From: Rhizobium sp. BK196 | Lineage (GTDB): Bacteria > Pseudomonadota > Alphaproteobacteria > Rhizobiales > Rhizobiaceae | Length of the DNA: 64,000 nucleotides | Assembly: GCF_014193255.1 (NCBI RefSeq) | Contig: NZ_JACHZB010000002.1 | Coordinates: forward strand, 186,001-250,000 | Direction of reading: 5' to 3' | Part shown: piece after piece, positions 9,646 through 19,318 of the stretch | Layout: each line of letters opens with the position of its first letter | Position numbering within the stretch: the first letter of the stretch is position 1 | Translations under genes and position numbers: made by a program | The notes under the pieces: model-generated | Told to the model about the DNA's origin: nothing | The model's input: only the letters and a program-made list of their open reading frames with translations | Database searches by the model: none

Positions 9646-10695
9646 ATGTCAAAGATGCCCACAGTCAAGGATGTCGCCGAATATGCGGGCGTTTCCGTGG
9701 GCACCGTTTCGCGTGTTCTGTCTGGTGAAGCCGCCGTCAAACCCTTGCTGCGCGAAAGGGTCAACGAGGCCATTTCGGCGCTCGGCTACCGACCGAACGT
9801 GACGGCGCGAGCCTTGCGCACCAGTAGAACCGACATCATCGGTCTCGTCGTTCCGGACATTACAAATCCCTTTTTTGCGCAGCTTGCGGCAAGCGTCGAG
9901 CGTGCGGCGCTCGAATGCGCTCACAGCCTGATGCTGGCAAGCTCGCATAACGACAGCGAGGCGGAGCAGAGCCATGTTTCGGCTTTTCTCGACCGGTCGG
10001 TGCGCGGCATCATCGTGGTAGCTTCGAGCGACGGTTCAGGTCTCGATCTCTCGACCTCGGTGCCGGTCATATCGCTGGACCGGCGCTTCGGCGCCTTTCC
10101 CCTGGTGTCGACCAACCACGCGCAGGCCGCCACCCTCATTGCCGATCATCTCTATGGGCTTGGGCACCGGCACATCGCCTATATTGCCGGGCCGGCCGAC
10201 ACGGAAGCAGGGCGCATGCGCAAAGAGGCCTTCGTCCGCCGCATCGACGGCTTCGGCAAGGCCTACGGGCCTGTAGAATTAGAAATCGCCCACGGCAGAT
10301 TCGACTACGAATCCGGCGAAAGAATTGCCCGAGAGCTCCTTTCGCGCCCGCCGCAAAGCCGGCCGACGGCGATCGCTGCCGCCAGCGACCAGCAGGCGAT
10401 TGGTGCATTACGCGCCGCCCGCGACCTTAAGATCGACGTGCCGCGAAAACTGTCCATCACAGGCTTTGACGACATTTCGCTTGCCAATCTGGTGGTGCCA
10501 CGGCTGACGACCGTCCGCCAGCCGGCCGACATGCTGGCGCGGCGCGCGGTCCGCCTTCTTCTGGAGGAGCCGCGGGGCATGGGAGACGAAATGGTTGACG
10601 GATCGCTGATCGTGCGCGGTTCGAGCGGACCGTGCCCGCAACCGGACGCAGCTGCCAGAAAATCGAAACCGGTTCACGGAAAGTCCGATGCGTAG
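9646..10695 (+). CDS. LacI-family transcriptional regulator
   Basis: A 349-residue regulator. The N-terminal helix-turn-helix begins PTVKDVAEYAGVSVGTVSRV, the hinge helix is around RPNVTARALRT, and a periplasmic-binding-protein-like effector domain follows (GLVVPDITNPFFAQLAASVE; SITGFDDISLANLVVPRLTT). It lies 17 bases after the second permease gene and is transcribed with it. LacI proteins bind short palindromes with a central CG, so the twin ATGAAACGTTTCAT sites upstream of the operon are its probable targets. The inducer is probably the imported sugar or its phosphate; this is inference from position. Confidence 0.9.
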   Translation: MSKMPTVKDVAEYAGVSVGTVSRVLSGEAAVKPLLRERVNEAISALGYRPNVTARALRTSRTDIIGLVVPDITNPFFAQLAASVERAALECAHSLMLASSHNDSEAEQSHVSAFLDRSVRGIIVVASSDGSGLDLSTSVPVISLDRRFGAFPLVSTNHAQAATLIADHLYGLGHRHIAYIAGPADTEAGRMRKEAFVRRIDGFGKAYGPVELEIAHGRFDYESGERIARELLSRPPQSRPTAIAAASDQQAIGALRAARDLKIDVPRKLSITGFDDISLANLVVPRLTTVRQPADMLARRAVRLLLEEPRGMGDEMVDGSLIVRGSSGPCPQPDAAARKSKPVHGKSDA

Positions 10696-10817
10696 ATCAA
10701 AAGGGTGAGAGTGTCCTTGTGCATCCGGCAGCGCGCGCGGCACTCCAAGGCGGATGTTCCCGCACACAGAAATTGAAGCACGGCCGGCACTCCGGCTACA
10801 GAAAGGATTGAAGATCG

Positions 10818-11279
10818 ATGCTCAAGGGAATTCGGGCCGAGCTCAACGGCGACATTCTTCAGGCACTTTGCAACATGGGACATGGCGATTATCTCGTCAT
10901 TTCCGACATGAACTTTCCGTCGGATTCGATAGCCCGCCAGACGCGTGTGGGCAGACTGCTGACCATGGAAAACATTCCGGCACCGCAGGCAATCGACGCG
11001 GTCCTTTCCGTCCTGCCTCTGGATACGCCGATCCAGCCTTCGGTCGGTCGCATGGAAGTGATTGGCAAGCCGAATGAGATACCGCCGATTCAGCAGGAAG
11101 TGCAGGCGATCGTCGATCGCGCCGAAGGTAAGCCGTCGCCAATGTATCCCATCGAACGAATGGCGTTCTACGACATCGCCAAAAGGGCTTATTGCGTGAT
11201 CGCGACGGGGGAATTGCGGTTCTACGGATGCTTCCTTCTGACCAAGGGCGTCATTCCAGCGGAAGAGGCCGTGAGATGA
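10818..11279 (+). CDS. RbsD/FucU-family sugar mutarotase
   Basis: A 153-residue protein of the RbsD/FucU family, which interconverts pyranose/furanose or alpha/beta anomers of free sugars in the cytoplasm. The start MLKGIRAELNGDILQALCNM leads into the conserved GHGDYLVISDMNFP segment, whose His and Asp are the family's active-site residues. Its length matches the FucU branch (about 140-150 residues) rather than RbsD (about 139). The stop overlaps the ribokinase start by four bases. Converting the imported sugar to the anomer used by the kinase would be its natural job; whether the sugar is ribose, fucose or another cannot be told. Confidence 0.88.
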   Translation: MLKGIRAELNGDILQALCNMGHGDYLVISDMNFPSDSIARQTRVGRLLTMENIPAPQAIDAVLSVLPLDTPIQPSVGRMEVIGKPNEIPPIQQEVQAIVDRAEGKPSPMYPIERMAFYDIAKRAYCVIATGELRFYGCFLLTKGVIPAEEAVR

Positions 11280-12202
11280 GCGAGAGAAGCGGGATCGTCA
11301 TTTTAGGCATTTTTGCCGCCGACACCGCCTATAAGGCAAAGCGCCTGCCCCATATTGCCGAGACGCTGATGGGCTCGGCTTTCACGCTCGGGCCGGGAGG
11401 CAAGGGCTCCAATCAGGCGATAGCAGCGGCAAAGGCAGGCGGAGACGTGACTTTCATTTCACGGGTCGGTAACGATGCGTTCGGCGCGATGGCGCTTGCG
11501 GCCTATGCGGAGGCGGGCGTCAAAGCCAATGTTATGAAGATGGAACGCGTTTCCACGGGGGCGGCCTTCATCTTCGTCGACGAGATGAGCGGCGACAATG
11601 CCATCATCGTGGTGCCGGGCGCGGCAGGGCTGATCGGCATCGAAGATGTCGAAGCGAACCGGGCGGTCATCGAAAGCGCCGCCATTTTCATGACACAGCT
11701 CGAACAACCGCTGGAGGCGGCTCTGCATGGCCTGTCTATAGCCAAGAGGGCAGGGGCAACGACAATCTTCAACCCGGCGCCGGCCAGCGCCATCCCGGAC
11801 GGCATCTATGGCTTGTGCGATTTCATTGTTCCCAACGAAGTCGAAGCAGCGGAGCTAGTGGGCCATGCGATCGAAACCGACGAGCAGGCACGCGCAGCGG
11901 CGCGCACCCTCATCGGTCGAGGCGCGAAAGCAGCGGTCATCACGCTGGGTGCCCGCGGTGCGCTCTATCACACCGCCGGGGAAAGCGAGTTCATTCCCGC
12001 TTTTTCGGCGGGAAGTGTCATCGACACGACCGGAGCCGGCGACGCCTTTCTCGGCGGGTTCGCGACGGCGATCTCCGAAGGCCGGGCGCCAATCGAGGCC
12101 GTTCGTTTCGGCTGCGCAACCGCCGCAATCGCCGTAACACGGCCGGGCACGGCTCCCGCCATGCCTTCTCGCGCCGAGATCACTGCCTTGCTAGGCTCCT
12201 GA
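11276..12202 (+). CDS. rbsK: Ribokinase (PfkB family)
   Basis: A 308-residue cytosolic sugar kinase, ATP plus sugar to sugar 5-phosphate. Family motifs in order: GGKGSNQAIAAAKAGG (about residues 40-55), NPAPAS in the middle, and the C-terminal DTTGAGDAFLGGF with the catalytic Asp and anion hole. The ATG at 11276 overlaps the mutarotase stop (ATGA), so the longer frame beginning at 11192 is not used. It ends the operon begun at 5887. Ribokinase plus RbsD/FucU normally accompanies a CUT2 ribose importer; here the importer is CUT1, which suggests a different pentose, a pentoside or an alcohol as substrate. Confidence 0.88.
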   Translation: MSERSGIVILGIFAADTAYKAKRLPHIAETLMGSAFTLGPGGKGSNQAIAAAKAGGDVTFISRVGNDAFGAMALAAYAEAGVKANVMKMERVSTGAAFIFVDEMSGDNAIIVVPGAAGLIGIEDVEANRAVIESAAIFMTQLEQPLEAALHGLSIAKRAGATTIFNPAPASAIPDGIYGLCDFIVPNEVEAAELVGHAIETDEQARAAARTLIGRGAKAAVITLGARGALYHTAGESEFIPAFSAGSVIDTTGAGDAFLGGFATAISEGRAPIEAVRFGCATAAIAVTRPGTAPAMPSRAEITALLGS

Positions 12203-12353
12203 TGATTGAATACCGCAGAGGAGTTGGACGAGGCGCGCCAGCCTCGTCATCTCCGGAAGCCGTCGATTCAATCTTATAAAGACGGAGCCGACGCCACGCC
12301 GACGCGATCAATTGCTCTTTCGCCGCATTCCTCGCAGCGCTGACGCTCAAGGA

Positions 12354-13261
12354 TTAACCGGAATGAGGCGCTGCATCGCTAAAGAATTCGGCTAACTCCT
12401 CGGCCGTCTCGGCGGGATGCTCCTCAGGAAAGAAGTGGCCTCCTGGCATGGCATGACCAACGACTTCGTCCGCCAATTGTCGCCATAACGCCAGCGGTCC
12501 CCTTCCTCGGCATACCACGTAGCGACTGCGCCGGGTCCACTCCAAAGAGCCATCAGTGGGCAAACAATCCGGTGTCCGGAGATTTGATCGTCCATGTCAT
12601 GTTGGCGATCGGCGCCTGCCGCAGCACGATATTCCTCGCAGATCGCGTGCACATGTTCCGGGCTTCTGAGCGTGTCAATATAGGCTTCCCTAATCTCCGG
12701 CGGGAATACCGTGGCGGAAGATCCCCAGCCAGTAAGCGCTTCGTCGACGACAGCCTCTGGCGCGCCGGCGATCAACTTTTCTGGCAGGGGTTCTGCTTGC
12801 GCAAACAGGAGCCACGGCCAGAACGCCAGGGCAAACCGGTCATCAGCTCGATCCCATACGGTCACCGTAGGAACGATGTCGAGAACGGCAACCTTTCTGA
12901 TCGCCGTGGCGTGATCGAGCGCCATACGGTACCCCACGCGAGCCCCGCGGTCATGACCGGCGACCATAAACTCGCTAAAGCCGAGCTTTGCCATAACCTC
13001 GACCATCTCAGCAGCCATGGCTCGTTTTGAATAGGCCAGGTGATCGCGGGCGGACGGAGGACAACCGCTCGCGCCGTATCCGCGTAGGTCGGCACAGATG
13101 ACGGTGAACTCGGAGGCAAGCAGCGGGGCGACGTCGCGCCACATGAGATGGGTTTCAGGGAAGCCGTGCAGCAACAGGACCGGCGGACCGTTACCCGCGA
13201 TGGTAATGAATATTGACCCACCTGATACGAAAACTGTTTGTGCACGGTCGTGGTTCGACAC
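12354..13261 (-). pseudogene. Alpha/beta-hydrolase (haloacetate-dehalogenase-like), frameshifted
   Basis: The GTG at 13261, with GAGGAG upstream, starts a protein resembling haloacetate dehalogenase/epoxide hydrolase: oxyanion motif LLLHGFPETHLMW, nucleophile Asp in GHDRGARVGYRMALDH, cap-domain GWG. At GAGGAAGGGG (C-run 12499-12502 on the plus strand) the frame shifts. The first frame continues as unrelated residues, while the next frame carries the expected C-terminus, GPLALWRQLADEV then GGHFFPEEHP with the catalytic histidine, to a TAA at 12354-12356. Restoring one G in the run joins them into about 302 residues. So either the gene is inactivated or the run was miscalled. The fluoroacetate-dehalogenase halide-site HW reads PW here, so the substrate may differ. 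Confidence 0.85.
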
Positions 13262-13512
13262 TTCACTTCTCCTCGCGGGTTTGTCACTCAAGCGCTCAAA
13301 TGCGCGAATGCGGGAGCTCAATTGAACGCCCGCCCGCCCGGCACGCTCACGTCGACGGAGACGATGGGAGCTGCCTAGTGTCGCCTCGCTCCCAGCAATA
13401 TTTCCATCGTAACATCGGTAACAAGACTGGCGTTCCAAAGATCCTCCAATGAGCTCGTTCTCAGAGGCTTGAGAACATGCTAAGTTTCATCGGCTACAGA
13501 GGGGGGAAACCA

Positions 13513-13917
13513 ATGCCACGCATCGCAAATCTTTACTTCAAAACTGCCATCATTTTTCTGATCGCGGGCATCTCGGTCGGCCTTCACATGTCTATTTCAG
13601 GTAATCACGCACCGACGGGGGCCCATGCGCATGCCAACCTGCTCGGCTGGGTCACCATGGCGATCTTCGGCGTTTACCACGCGCTCAATCCGCACAAGGC
13701 AGAAAAGCGCCTGGCGATGATCCAATACGTCGTCTATACGGTCGGCGTCGCGTTGCTGATCCCGTCCCTTTATCTGCTGCTTTCCGGAAACACGGCGATG
13801 GAACCGATTGTCGCCATTTCCTCGCTCATCGCCTTCGCAGGCGTGCTGATGTTCGCCGTCATCATCTTCTCCAGCAGCGAGGCTCCGAGCCCGGCCGGCG
13901 TCTCGCGGGCGAGCTGA
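13513..13917 (+). CDS. Small four-helix membrane protein related to haem-copper oxidase subunit I
   Basis: A 134-residue membrane protein with four hydrophobic segments: KTAIIFLIAGISVGLHMSIS, NLLGWVTMAIFGVYHAL, VVYTVGVALLIPSLYLLL and IVAISSLIAFAGVLMFAVII. The HAHANLLGW motif after helix 1 resembles the N-terminal haem-ligand region of haem-copper oxidase subunit I, and rhizobial homologues are often labelled that way. It is far too short to be an oxidase. The ATG at 13513 is chosen for the purine-rich GGGGGGAAACC upstream. It is monocistronic and divergent from the broken hydrolase. A role in haem or metal binding is possible but unproven. Confidence 0.65.
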   Translation: MPRIANLYFKTAIIFLIAGISVGLHMSISGNHAPTGAHAHANLLGWVTMAIFGVYHALNPHKAEKRLAMIQYVVYTVGVALLIPSLYLLLSGNTAMEPIVAISSLIAFAGVLMFAVIIFSSSEAPSPAGVSRAS

Positions 13918-14546
13918 CCCAACCAATCGGCACATCGGCGCCTTCTTGAGCAAAGGCGAGGGCGCGTCTAAATCCCGTCGCCTCGAGGACCATCGCCTCT
14001 TACGCGGAAGATGCTTGGACCATATTGCGGCCCGACAATGATTTAAAGGGCGGTCAGCGCCATTCCGATAACGGCTGCGAACGTCGCGAGGCAGGAGGTC
14101 CACCCGGCTCCTTTCGGGCTCTGTCGATGACGAACTGACATTGGCAATCAGCAGCGGAACGGTGGTGGTCGCAGCAACCTAGCGCCGGTGGCACTTCGCC
14201 ATACTTCCCGCCAAACCTCGACCCGTTGCTCTGCCGATGCCGGCTCGCAATATCTTATCCGCGCTGGAACTTTCAGCTCCCTGATCGATTAGTCGCGACG
14301 CAAGGGAGGATCGAAGACAGGAGTGCCTTGACGCCCACGCAGCATCCCGATCAAGCCATCCAGATCGCTATCGAGGCGCATGAAGGTCAGACTGAAAAGG
14401 TCCGTCGGCCCTACTGACGCCGGAGATGAACCGTCGCCTCAATTCGTTGATTTCGTGGAAACCGCGACTTTTTTCAGGATTGCTGATTCGACCTCAGGAG
14501 CAGTCCAGCGAACCTTTGAAGCGAATCATCAACTGCACCCGCAGAA
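13918..14546. other. Gene-poor region of about 630 bases
   Basis: No frame here has a believable start, ribosome site and protein-like composition. On the minus strand around 14047-14110 a short hydrophobic stretch (SCLATFAAVIGMALTAL, then stop) looks like the end of a decayed membrane-protein gene, but nothing upstream supports a complete gene. The convergent ends of the neighbouring genes lie on either side. Confidence 0.4.
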
Positions 14547-15614
14547 TCAATATCTTTCCCGCGTGGAGGCGCGTTCAACGATTTCAGTTTTCAGAACTAC
14601 CACGCGGGCCGTCTGCCCTTCGCCATTTAACCGCTCGACGAGCAATTTGGCGGCCGTCGCCCCGAGATCGTAGACGGGTTGGCGCACGACGGTCACGGGA
14701 GGCGTCGTTACAGATGTCCAGTCGGCATCGTGGAATGACACAAGCGAGAGGTCATCTGGAATGCTAAGCCCCAGCTGACGGTGAATCTTGAACACCTCCA
14801 GGCCGATTATACTGTCGGATGCAATGATTGCCGTCGGACGCCGCGCCGATTGGAGCATTTCTGTGACGATGCGATGCGTATGTTCTGGCGTGAAGGCGCC
14901 GACACGCACCCAATCCTCCATGCCGGTCAGGCCAGCCTCGCGGCAGACGCTAAGAAACCCTTCGATGCGCCGTCGCACGGAGCCGGTACCGATGTCCTTT
15001 GCCGTGTGGAAGCGATGGTCCGGCGTGTCGCAAGCGGTAAGATAGGCGATATGGCGATGGCCTAGCGCAATCAGCCGGCGCGTGATGTTCTCGGCGGCGT
15101 ACCGGTCATCGGCAATGACGGTGTCGACGTCCAGCGTGTCGCTTCCGCGATCGAGCAACGCGAGCGGAACCCCGGAGCGAACAGCCTCATGCAAGTGCTC
15201 GACGTCGTTTTCCTTGGCAGGCGAGACGATGAGGCCGTCGACACGTTTGGCAAGTAGGGTACGAATGGCCGCCCTTTCCGCGACAACGTCCTCGCCTGAA
15301 TTGATGAGGATGACGGTGAAGTCCGCCTGCCGGGCGACATCGGTGATGCCGCGCACGGCGAGACTGAAGAACGGGTTTTCTATATCGCCGACAACGACGC
15401 CGATCGTGCCGGAGCGACCGGTCGTCATGCTGCGCGCAAGCTCGTTTGGCCGATAATCAAGTGCGCGTGCTGCGGCGGTGACAGCCTCACGCACTCGCTC
15501 GCTAACGGTTCCGTATCCGCCCAAAACCCGCGCAGCCGTCGCCTTCGAGACGCCTGCCCTGCGCGCGACGTCGGCGACTGTAACGGAGGTGCTTCTGGGC
15601 GGGCTCTGGTCCAT
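14547..15614 (-). CDS. socR: LacI-family repressor of the soc-type operon
   Basis: A 355-residue LacI-family protein: helix-turn-helix VTVADVARRAGVSKATAARV, hinge YRPNELARSM, then an effector domain (GVVVGDIENPFFSLAVRGIT; LSLVSFHDADWTSVTTPPVT). The ATG at 15614 places the DNA-binding domain at residue 11; an upstream TTG at 15659 is less likely, though neither has a strong ribosome site. It is divergent from the transporter operon, and two identical 12-base GAGACCGGTCTC cores lie between them, so autoregulation plus repression of the operon is likely. The pAtC58 soc locus has a divergent repressor, SocR, in the same place; the name rests on that context. Confidence 0.75.
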   Translation of the reverse strand: MDQSPPRSTSVTVADVARRAGVSKATAARVLGGYGTVSERVREAVTAAARALDYRPNELARSMTTGRSGTIGVVVGDIENPFFSLAVRGITDVARQADFTVILINSGEDVVAERAAIRTLLAKRVDGLIVSPAKENDVEHLHEAVRSGVPLALLDRGSDTLDVDTVIADDRYAAENITRRLIALGHRHIAYLTACDTPDHRFHTAKDIGTGSVRRRIEGFLSVCREAGLTGMEDWVRVGAFTPEHTHRIVTEMLQSARRPTAIIASDSIIGLEVFKIHRQLGLSIPDDLSLVSFHDADWTSVTTPPVTVVRQPVYDLGATAAKLLVERLNGEGQTARVVVLKTEIVERASTRERY

Positions 15615-15666
15615 GGAGGTTAGCCTTACAAGAGATATTGACGAGTGGCAAATGCGCAAAGATCAC

Positions 15667-15715
15667 TTGACAAATATCAAAGAGACCGGTCTCTTCTATT
15701 GTGAGACCGGTCTCA
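15667..15715. promoter_or_regulatory. Twin palindromic operators upstream of the soc-type operon
   Basis: Perfect palindromes AGAGACCGGTCTCT (15681-15694) and TGAGACCGGTCTCA (15702-15715) share the core GAGACCGGTCTC, with centres 21 bases apart (two helical turns), so two dimers could bind side by side. A perfect TTGACA lies directly upstream at 15667-15672, but the -10 region at normal spacing falls inside the first palindrome and matches poorly. Binding would block either promoter. Confidence 0.85.
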
Positions 15716-15842
15716 AGAAGAAACGCAGTTTCGGGGCATGCTGATGTCATCGACTGGACGCCCGGCGGGTGCCGTGGTCCGGAGGGGACGCGTGTGCCTT
15801 GAAAAAAGGCAGAGATCACCACCACCAGAGGAGACGAAACCA

Positions 15843-16679
15843 ATGCGATTGATAGAAACCTTTAAACTCCGCCTTGCCCGAGCGCGCGTCGCTACCGTCG
15901 CGGTTGCGCTGGCCGCGCTGGCAGGTGCCGCAATGCCGATCCATGCGCAGGACAATCCGCTCGGTCTTATCGACCCTGCCGTCATCAGCGTCGGCACGAT
16001 GGGCGATGCCAAGCCCTATGCCTTCACCACGGCGGACGGCAGTTTCACCGGCTTCGACATCGAACTGTTCCTCAATGTTGCGGAGCGCCTGGGCTTCAAG
16101 AGGGAGCAGGTCGTCTTTACCGGTCAGGAATTCTCCGCCTTGATGCCTTCGGTCGCCAACAGCCGCTTCGATGTCGCCGCCGCCGCCATCGGGACAACTG
16201 ACAAGCGCAAGGAGACGGTGGATTTTTCTGATGGCTATCTCGCCGGTTTCCTCACCGTGTTGACGCCGGATGCCGGTATCACCGATGCGGCCGCTCTCAA
16301 GGGAAAACGCCTTGGTGTGGTGCAGGGAACCTTGCAGGAAATCTATGCCGAGAAAAATTTTACCGGCGCTGATCTCGTCAAATTTCCAGATAACAATTCC
16401 GCAGTCTCCGCGCTCAATAATGGCACGGTCGACGCCCACTTTCTCGACTACGAAGCGGCTAAGGATTATTCGACGCGCTATCCCGAGCTGAAGGTTGCCG
16501 TCAACATCCCGAGCTTCGACGCGCCGGCCGGTTTCGTGGTCCGCAAGGGCAATGATGCCCTGCGCGAAGCGCTGAACAAGGGTCTGCGCGAGGCCATGCA
16601 GGACGGTACCTGGAAAAAACTGCACGAAAAGTGGTTTCCGGGCACGCCGATGCCAGACGCCTATCTGCCCAAGCCATGA
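15843..16679 (+). CDS. socA: Periplasmic binding protein, amino-acid family 3 (SocA-like)
   Basis: A 278-residue secreted binding protein with a signal peptide (hydrophobic [20 protein letters not shown], cleavage after AQA-type site near HAQDN). The solute-binding family 3 fold is shown by [20 protein letters not shown], the two-lobe hinge and [10 protein letters not shown]. The ATG at 15843 follows GAGGAG. In pAtC58 SocA is the binding protein for deoxyfructosyl-glutamine and mannopine; here it heads the same gene series. Ligand identity is inferred from the operon as a whole. Confidence 0.85.
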   Translation: MRLIETFKLRLARARVATVAVALAALAGAAMPIHAQDNPLGLIDPAVISVGTMGDAKPYAFTTADGSFTGFDIELFLNVAERLGFKREQVVFTGQEFSALMPSVANSRFDVAAAAIGTTDKRKETVDFSDGYLAGFLTVLTPDAGITDAAALKGKRLGVVQGTLQEIYAEKNFTGADLVKFPDNNSAVSALNNGTVDAHFLDYEAAKDYSTRYPELKVAVNIPSFDAPAGFVVRKGNDALREALNKGLREAMQDGTWKKLHEKWFPGTPMPDAYLPKP

Positions 16680-16686
16680 TGCCGCC

Positions 16687-16715
16687 GACCGGCCCGGCTT
16701 ATTGTCGGACCGGTC
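16687..16715 (+). promoter_or_regulatory. Intercistronic stem-loop after the soc binding-protein gene
   Basis: GACCGG (16687-16692) pairs with CCGGTC (16710-16715), continued inside by CCG/CGG after one mismatch. It sits between the binding-protein stop and the permease ribosome site (AAGGGAT) and probably sets unequal expression of the two. Confidence 0.65.
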
Positions 16716-16736
16716 CTTCTTCCAAGGGATCTCCTG

Positions 16737-18245
16737 ATGAACTGGCTTGAAAACCTGCGCCGCAGCTTCCTCGACTGGAACGCCATGGGTGAAGTCCTGC
16801 CGACCATGATCACGGTCGGCCTGAAGAACACGCTGATCCTCGCAGCGGCCTCGACGGTGCTCGGCATTGTTATCGGCATGGCGCTCGCCATTATGGGCAT
16901 CTCCAGATCGCGCTGGCTGCGAATCCCGGCCCGTCTCTATACCGATATCTTTCGCGGCCTGCCGGCCATCGTAACCATTCTCCTGATCGGCCAGGGATTT
17001 GCCCGCATGGGTCGCGAGCTGTTCGGTCCGTCGCCCTATCCGCTCGGCATTCTTGCGCTCAGCCTGATCGCCGGCGCCTATATCGGCGAGATTTTCCGCT
17101 CGGGCATCCAGAGCGTCGACCGAGGTCAGATGGAAGCATGCCGGGCGCTGTCGATGAGCTACGGCCAAGCCATGCGCCTCATAGTCGTGCCGCAGGGTGT
17201 GCGCCGCGTGCTGCCGGCCCTCGTCAACCAGTTCATCGGCAACGTCAAGGATTCAAGCCTCGTCTACTTCCTCGGCCTGCTAGCCTCCGAGCGCGAGATC
17301 TTCCGCGTCGGACAGGACCAGGCTGTCGTAACCGGTAATCTCTCACCGCTTCTCCTGGCCGGCATTTTCTATCTCATCGTCACCGTGCCGCTCACCCATG
17401 TCGTCAACGCCATTGACAGTCGCCTGCGGCTAGGCAAGCAGCGCCCCGCAGTCGTCACCAGCGGACTGGAGGAGGTGAGCGAACTCGATGGCGCCGGCCG
17501 CGCCTCCGGGACTGCCTTTAAGGGCGGCAGCCTCGAGGTGCGCGATCTCGGCATCGCGTATGGCGAACTCGACGTGCTGAAGGGTGTCGACCTCTCGGTG
17601 AAGCCGGGCAGCGTCACCTGTGTCATCGGCCCGTCCGGCTCCGGCAAGTCGACATTGTTGCGCGGGCTGAACCGTCTCGTCGAGCCTAAGAGCGGTGACG
17701 TCCTCATCGACGGCAAAAGCACTCTTGCCATGAAGCCCGAAACGTTGCGTCGCCGCGTCGGAATGGTATTCCAGCACTTCAACCTCTTCCCCGACCACAC
17801 GGCGCTTGAAAACGTCATGCTCTCGCTGACGAAGATCAAGGGCCTGCCAAAGGCCGAGGCCGAGCGCATTTCCAAGGCGCGGCTTGCCGATGTCGGCCTT
17901 GCCGGTCGGCAGCATCACCGCCCCGGCGGCCTCTCGGGCGGCCAGCAGCAGCGAGTGGCCATTGCCCGGGCGCTTGCCATGGAGCCGGAGGTCATTCTCT
18001 TCGACGAGGTTACGAGCGCGCTCGATCCTGAATTGGTGAAGGGAGTGCTCAATCTGATGGCCGATCTCGGCAAGCGCGGCATGACCATGGTCGTCGTCAC
18101 GCATGAAATGGGTTTCGCCCGCCGCGTCGCCGATCAGGTCGTCTTCATGGACGAGGGGCGTGTGGTGGAAGCAGGCACGCCCGAGGCGATCTTCGACAAC
18201 CCGCAGAGCCCGCGCCTCCAACGCTTCCTTGCGGAAGTGCTCTAA
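16737..18245 (+). CDS. socB: Fused permease-ATPase of amino-acid/opine ABC transporter (SocB-like)
   Basis: A 502-residue fusion. Residues 1 to about 225 form a PAAT permease (HisM/GlnP type), with [20 protein letters not shown] at the start and EAA-loop region [20 protein letters not shown]. After a linker (about 225-260) comes a complete ATPase: Walker [13 protein letters not shown]-loop [11 protein letters not shown], signature [15 protein letters not shown], Walker [13 protein letters not shown], His-switch VTHEMGF. One polypeptide thus supplies both permease and motor, and a homodimer would make the transporter. The pAtC58 SocB protein is described with exactly this layout, which strongly supports the soc assignment. 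Confidence 0.9.
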   Translation: MNWLENLRRSFLDWNAMGEVLPTMITVGLKNTLILAAASTVLGIVIGMALAIMGISRSRWLRIPARLYTDIFRGLPAIVTILLIGQGFARMGRELFGPSPYPLGILALSLIAGAYIGEIFRSGIQSVDRGQMEACRALSMSYGQAMRLIVVPQGVRRVLPALVNQFIGNVKDSSLVYFLGLLASEREIFRVGQDQAVVTGNLSPLLLAGIFYLIVTVPLTHVVNAIDSRLRLGKQRPAVVTSGLEEVSELDGAGRASGTAFKGGSLEVRDLGIAYGELDVLKGVDLSVKPGSVTCVIGPSGSGKSTLLRGLNRLVEPKSGDVLIDGKSTLAMKPETLRRRVGMVFQHFNLFPDHTALENVMLSLTKIKGLPKAEAERISKARLADVGLAGRQHHRPGGLSGGQQQRVAIARALAMEPEVILFDEVTSALDPELVKGVLNLMADLGKRGMTMVVVTHEMGFARRVADQVVFMDEGRVVEAGTPEAIFDNPQSPRLQRFLAEVL

Positions 18246-18266
18246 GCGCGGGACGGGAGAAAATTA

Positions 18267-19274
18267 ATGACACGAAAGATACGATGGGGCGTGCTCGGCT
18301 GCGCGGGCATTGCCGTCAAGGCCGTGATCCCGGCCATCCAATCCAGCCGGCTCGGCCGTGTGACCGCCATCGCCTCGCGAGATCCGGGCAAGGCAACGCA
18401 GGTGGCCGCCCGTTTCGGCATCGACAGGGCCTACGGAAGTTACGAGATGTTGCTCGCCGATCCCGATATCGATGCGATCTACAACCCGTTGCCCAACCAT
18501 CTGCATGTGCCGCTGACGATTAAGGCGTTGCAGCATGGCAAGCCTGTACTCTGCGAAAAACCGATCGCCCTTAACGCTGCGCAGGCGGGGGAACTTGCGG
18601 CGGCGCAAAGGGCCGCCGGACTGCCGGTCGCCGAAGCGTTCATGGTCCGCCATCATCCGCAATGGAAGAAAGCGCGCGCATTGGTCGCCGAGGGGCGGAT
18701 CGGCGAGGTGAAGGCTATCCAAACGATCTTCTCCTACTACCTCGTCGATCCCGCCAATGTGCGCAACCAAGCCGATATCGGTGGTGGCGGTCTGTTCGAC
18801 GTCGGCTGCTACGCCGTCAGCACGGCCCGCTTCCTGTTCTGTGCCGACCCAGCGCGGGCAATCGCCTTGATGGAGCGGGATCCGCTCTTTGGAACGGATC
18901 GGCTGACAAGCGGACTGCTCGAGTTTCCAGAGGGGAGGCAGCTCGCTTTTACCTGTTCCACCCAGCTTGCGCTCACGCAGAAGGTCACGGTGCTCGGAAC
19001 ACGTGGGCGCCTGGAAATCCCGATCCCCTTCAACGCGCCGGCCGACAAGCCGACGGTGCTTGTGCTCGATGACGGTCGCGATCTTGCTGGCGGAGGGCGC
19101 GAGGAGATCGCCATAGAACCTGCCGACCAATACCGCGAGCAGGCCGATACCTTCGCAGAATCCGTGCTCTCCGGCACCCCGCTCGATACGGGGCTGGAGG
19201 ATGCGATCGTCAACATGAGGGCGATCGACGCGCTCTTCCGCTCCGCCGTCAGCGGCCGCTGGGAAGAGCCCTGA
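18267..19274 (+). CDS. socC: Gfo/Idh/MocA-family oxidoreductase (SocC-like)
   Basis: A 335-residue NAD(P)-dependent sugar dehydrogenase. The N-terminal Rossmann fold begins WGVLGCAGIAVKAVIPAI. The family's catalytic-site Lys motif is CEKPIALN (about residues 92-99), and the C-terminal alpha/beta domain includes GGGLFDVGCYAVSTARFLF. It acts in the cytoplasm on a sugar or sugar-derived group. In the soc pathway SocC is the sugar oxidoreductase next to the amadoriase; the exact reaction is not established from sequence. It lies 21 bases after socB, in the same operon. Confidence 0.85.
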   Translation: MTRKIRWGVLGCAGIAVKAVIPAIQSSRLGRVTAIASRDPGKATQVAARFGIDRAYGSYEMLLADPDIDAIYNPLPNHLHVPLTIKALQHGKPVLCEKPIALNAAQAGELAAAQRAAGLPVAEAFMVRHHPQWKKARALVAEGRIGEVKAIQTIFSYYLVDPANVRNQADIGGGGLFDVGCYAVSTARFLFCADPARAIALMERDPLFGTDRLTSGLLEFPEGRQLAFTCSTQLALTQKVTVLGTRGRLEIPIPFNAPADKPTVLVLDDGRDLAGGGREEIAIEPADQYREQADTFAESVLSGTPLDTGLEDAIVNMRAIDALFRSAVSGRWEEP

Positions 19275-19318
19275 CCGCCCCATCCACCCGCATGACCAAC
19301 CAATCGAAAGACACTCCC

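Noticed and set aside
13513..13917. Functional haem-copper oxidase subunit I
   Set aside because: Only four helices and 134 residues are present; the resemblance is limited to one His-containing motif.
15816..17168. A 450-codon minus-strand frame opposite the soc binding-protein and permease genes
   Set aside because: It has no recognisable domain and both genes on the other strand have clear family motifs and ribosome sites.
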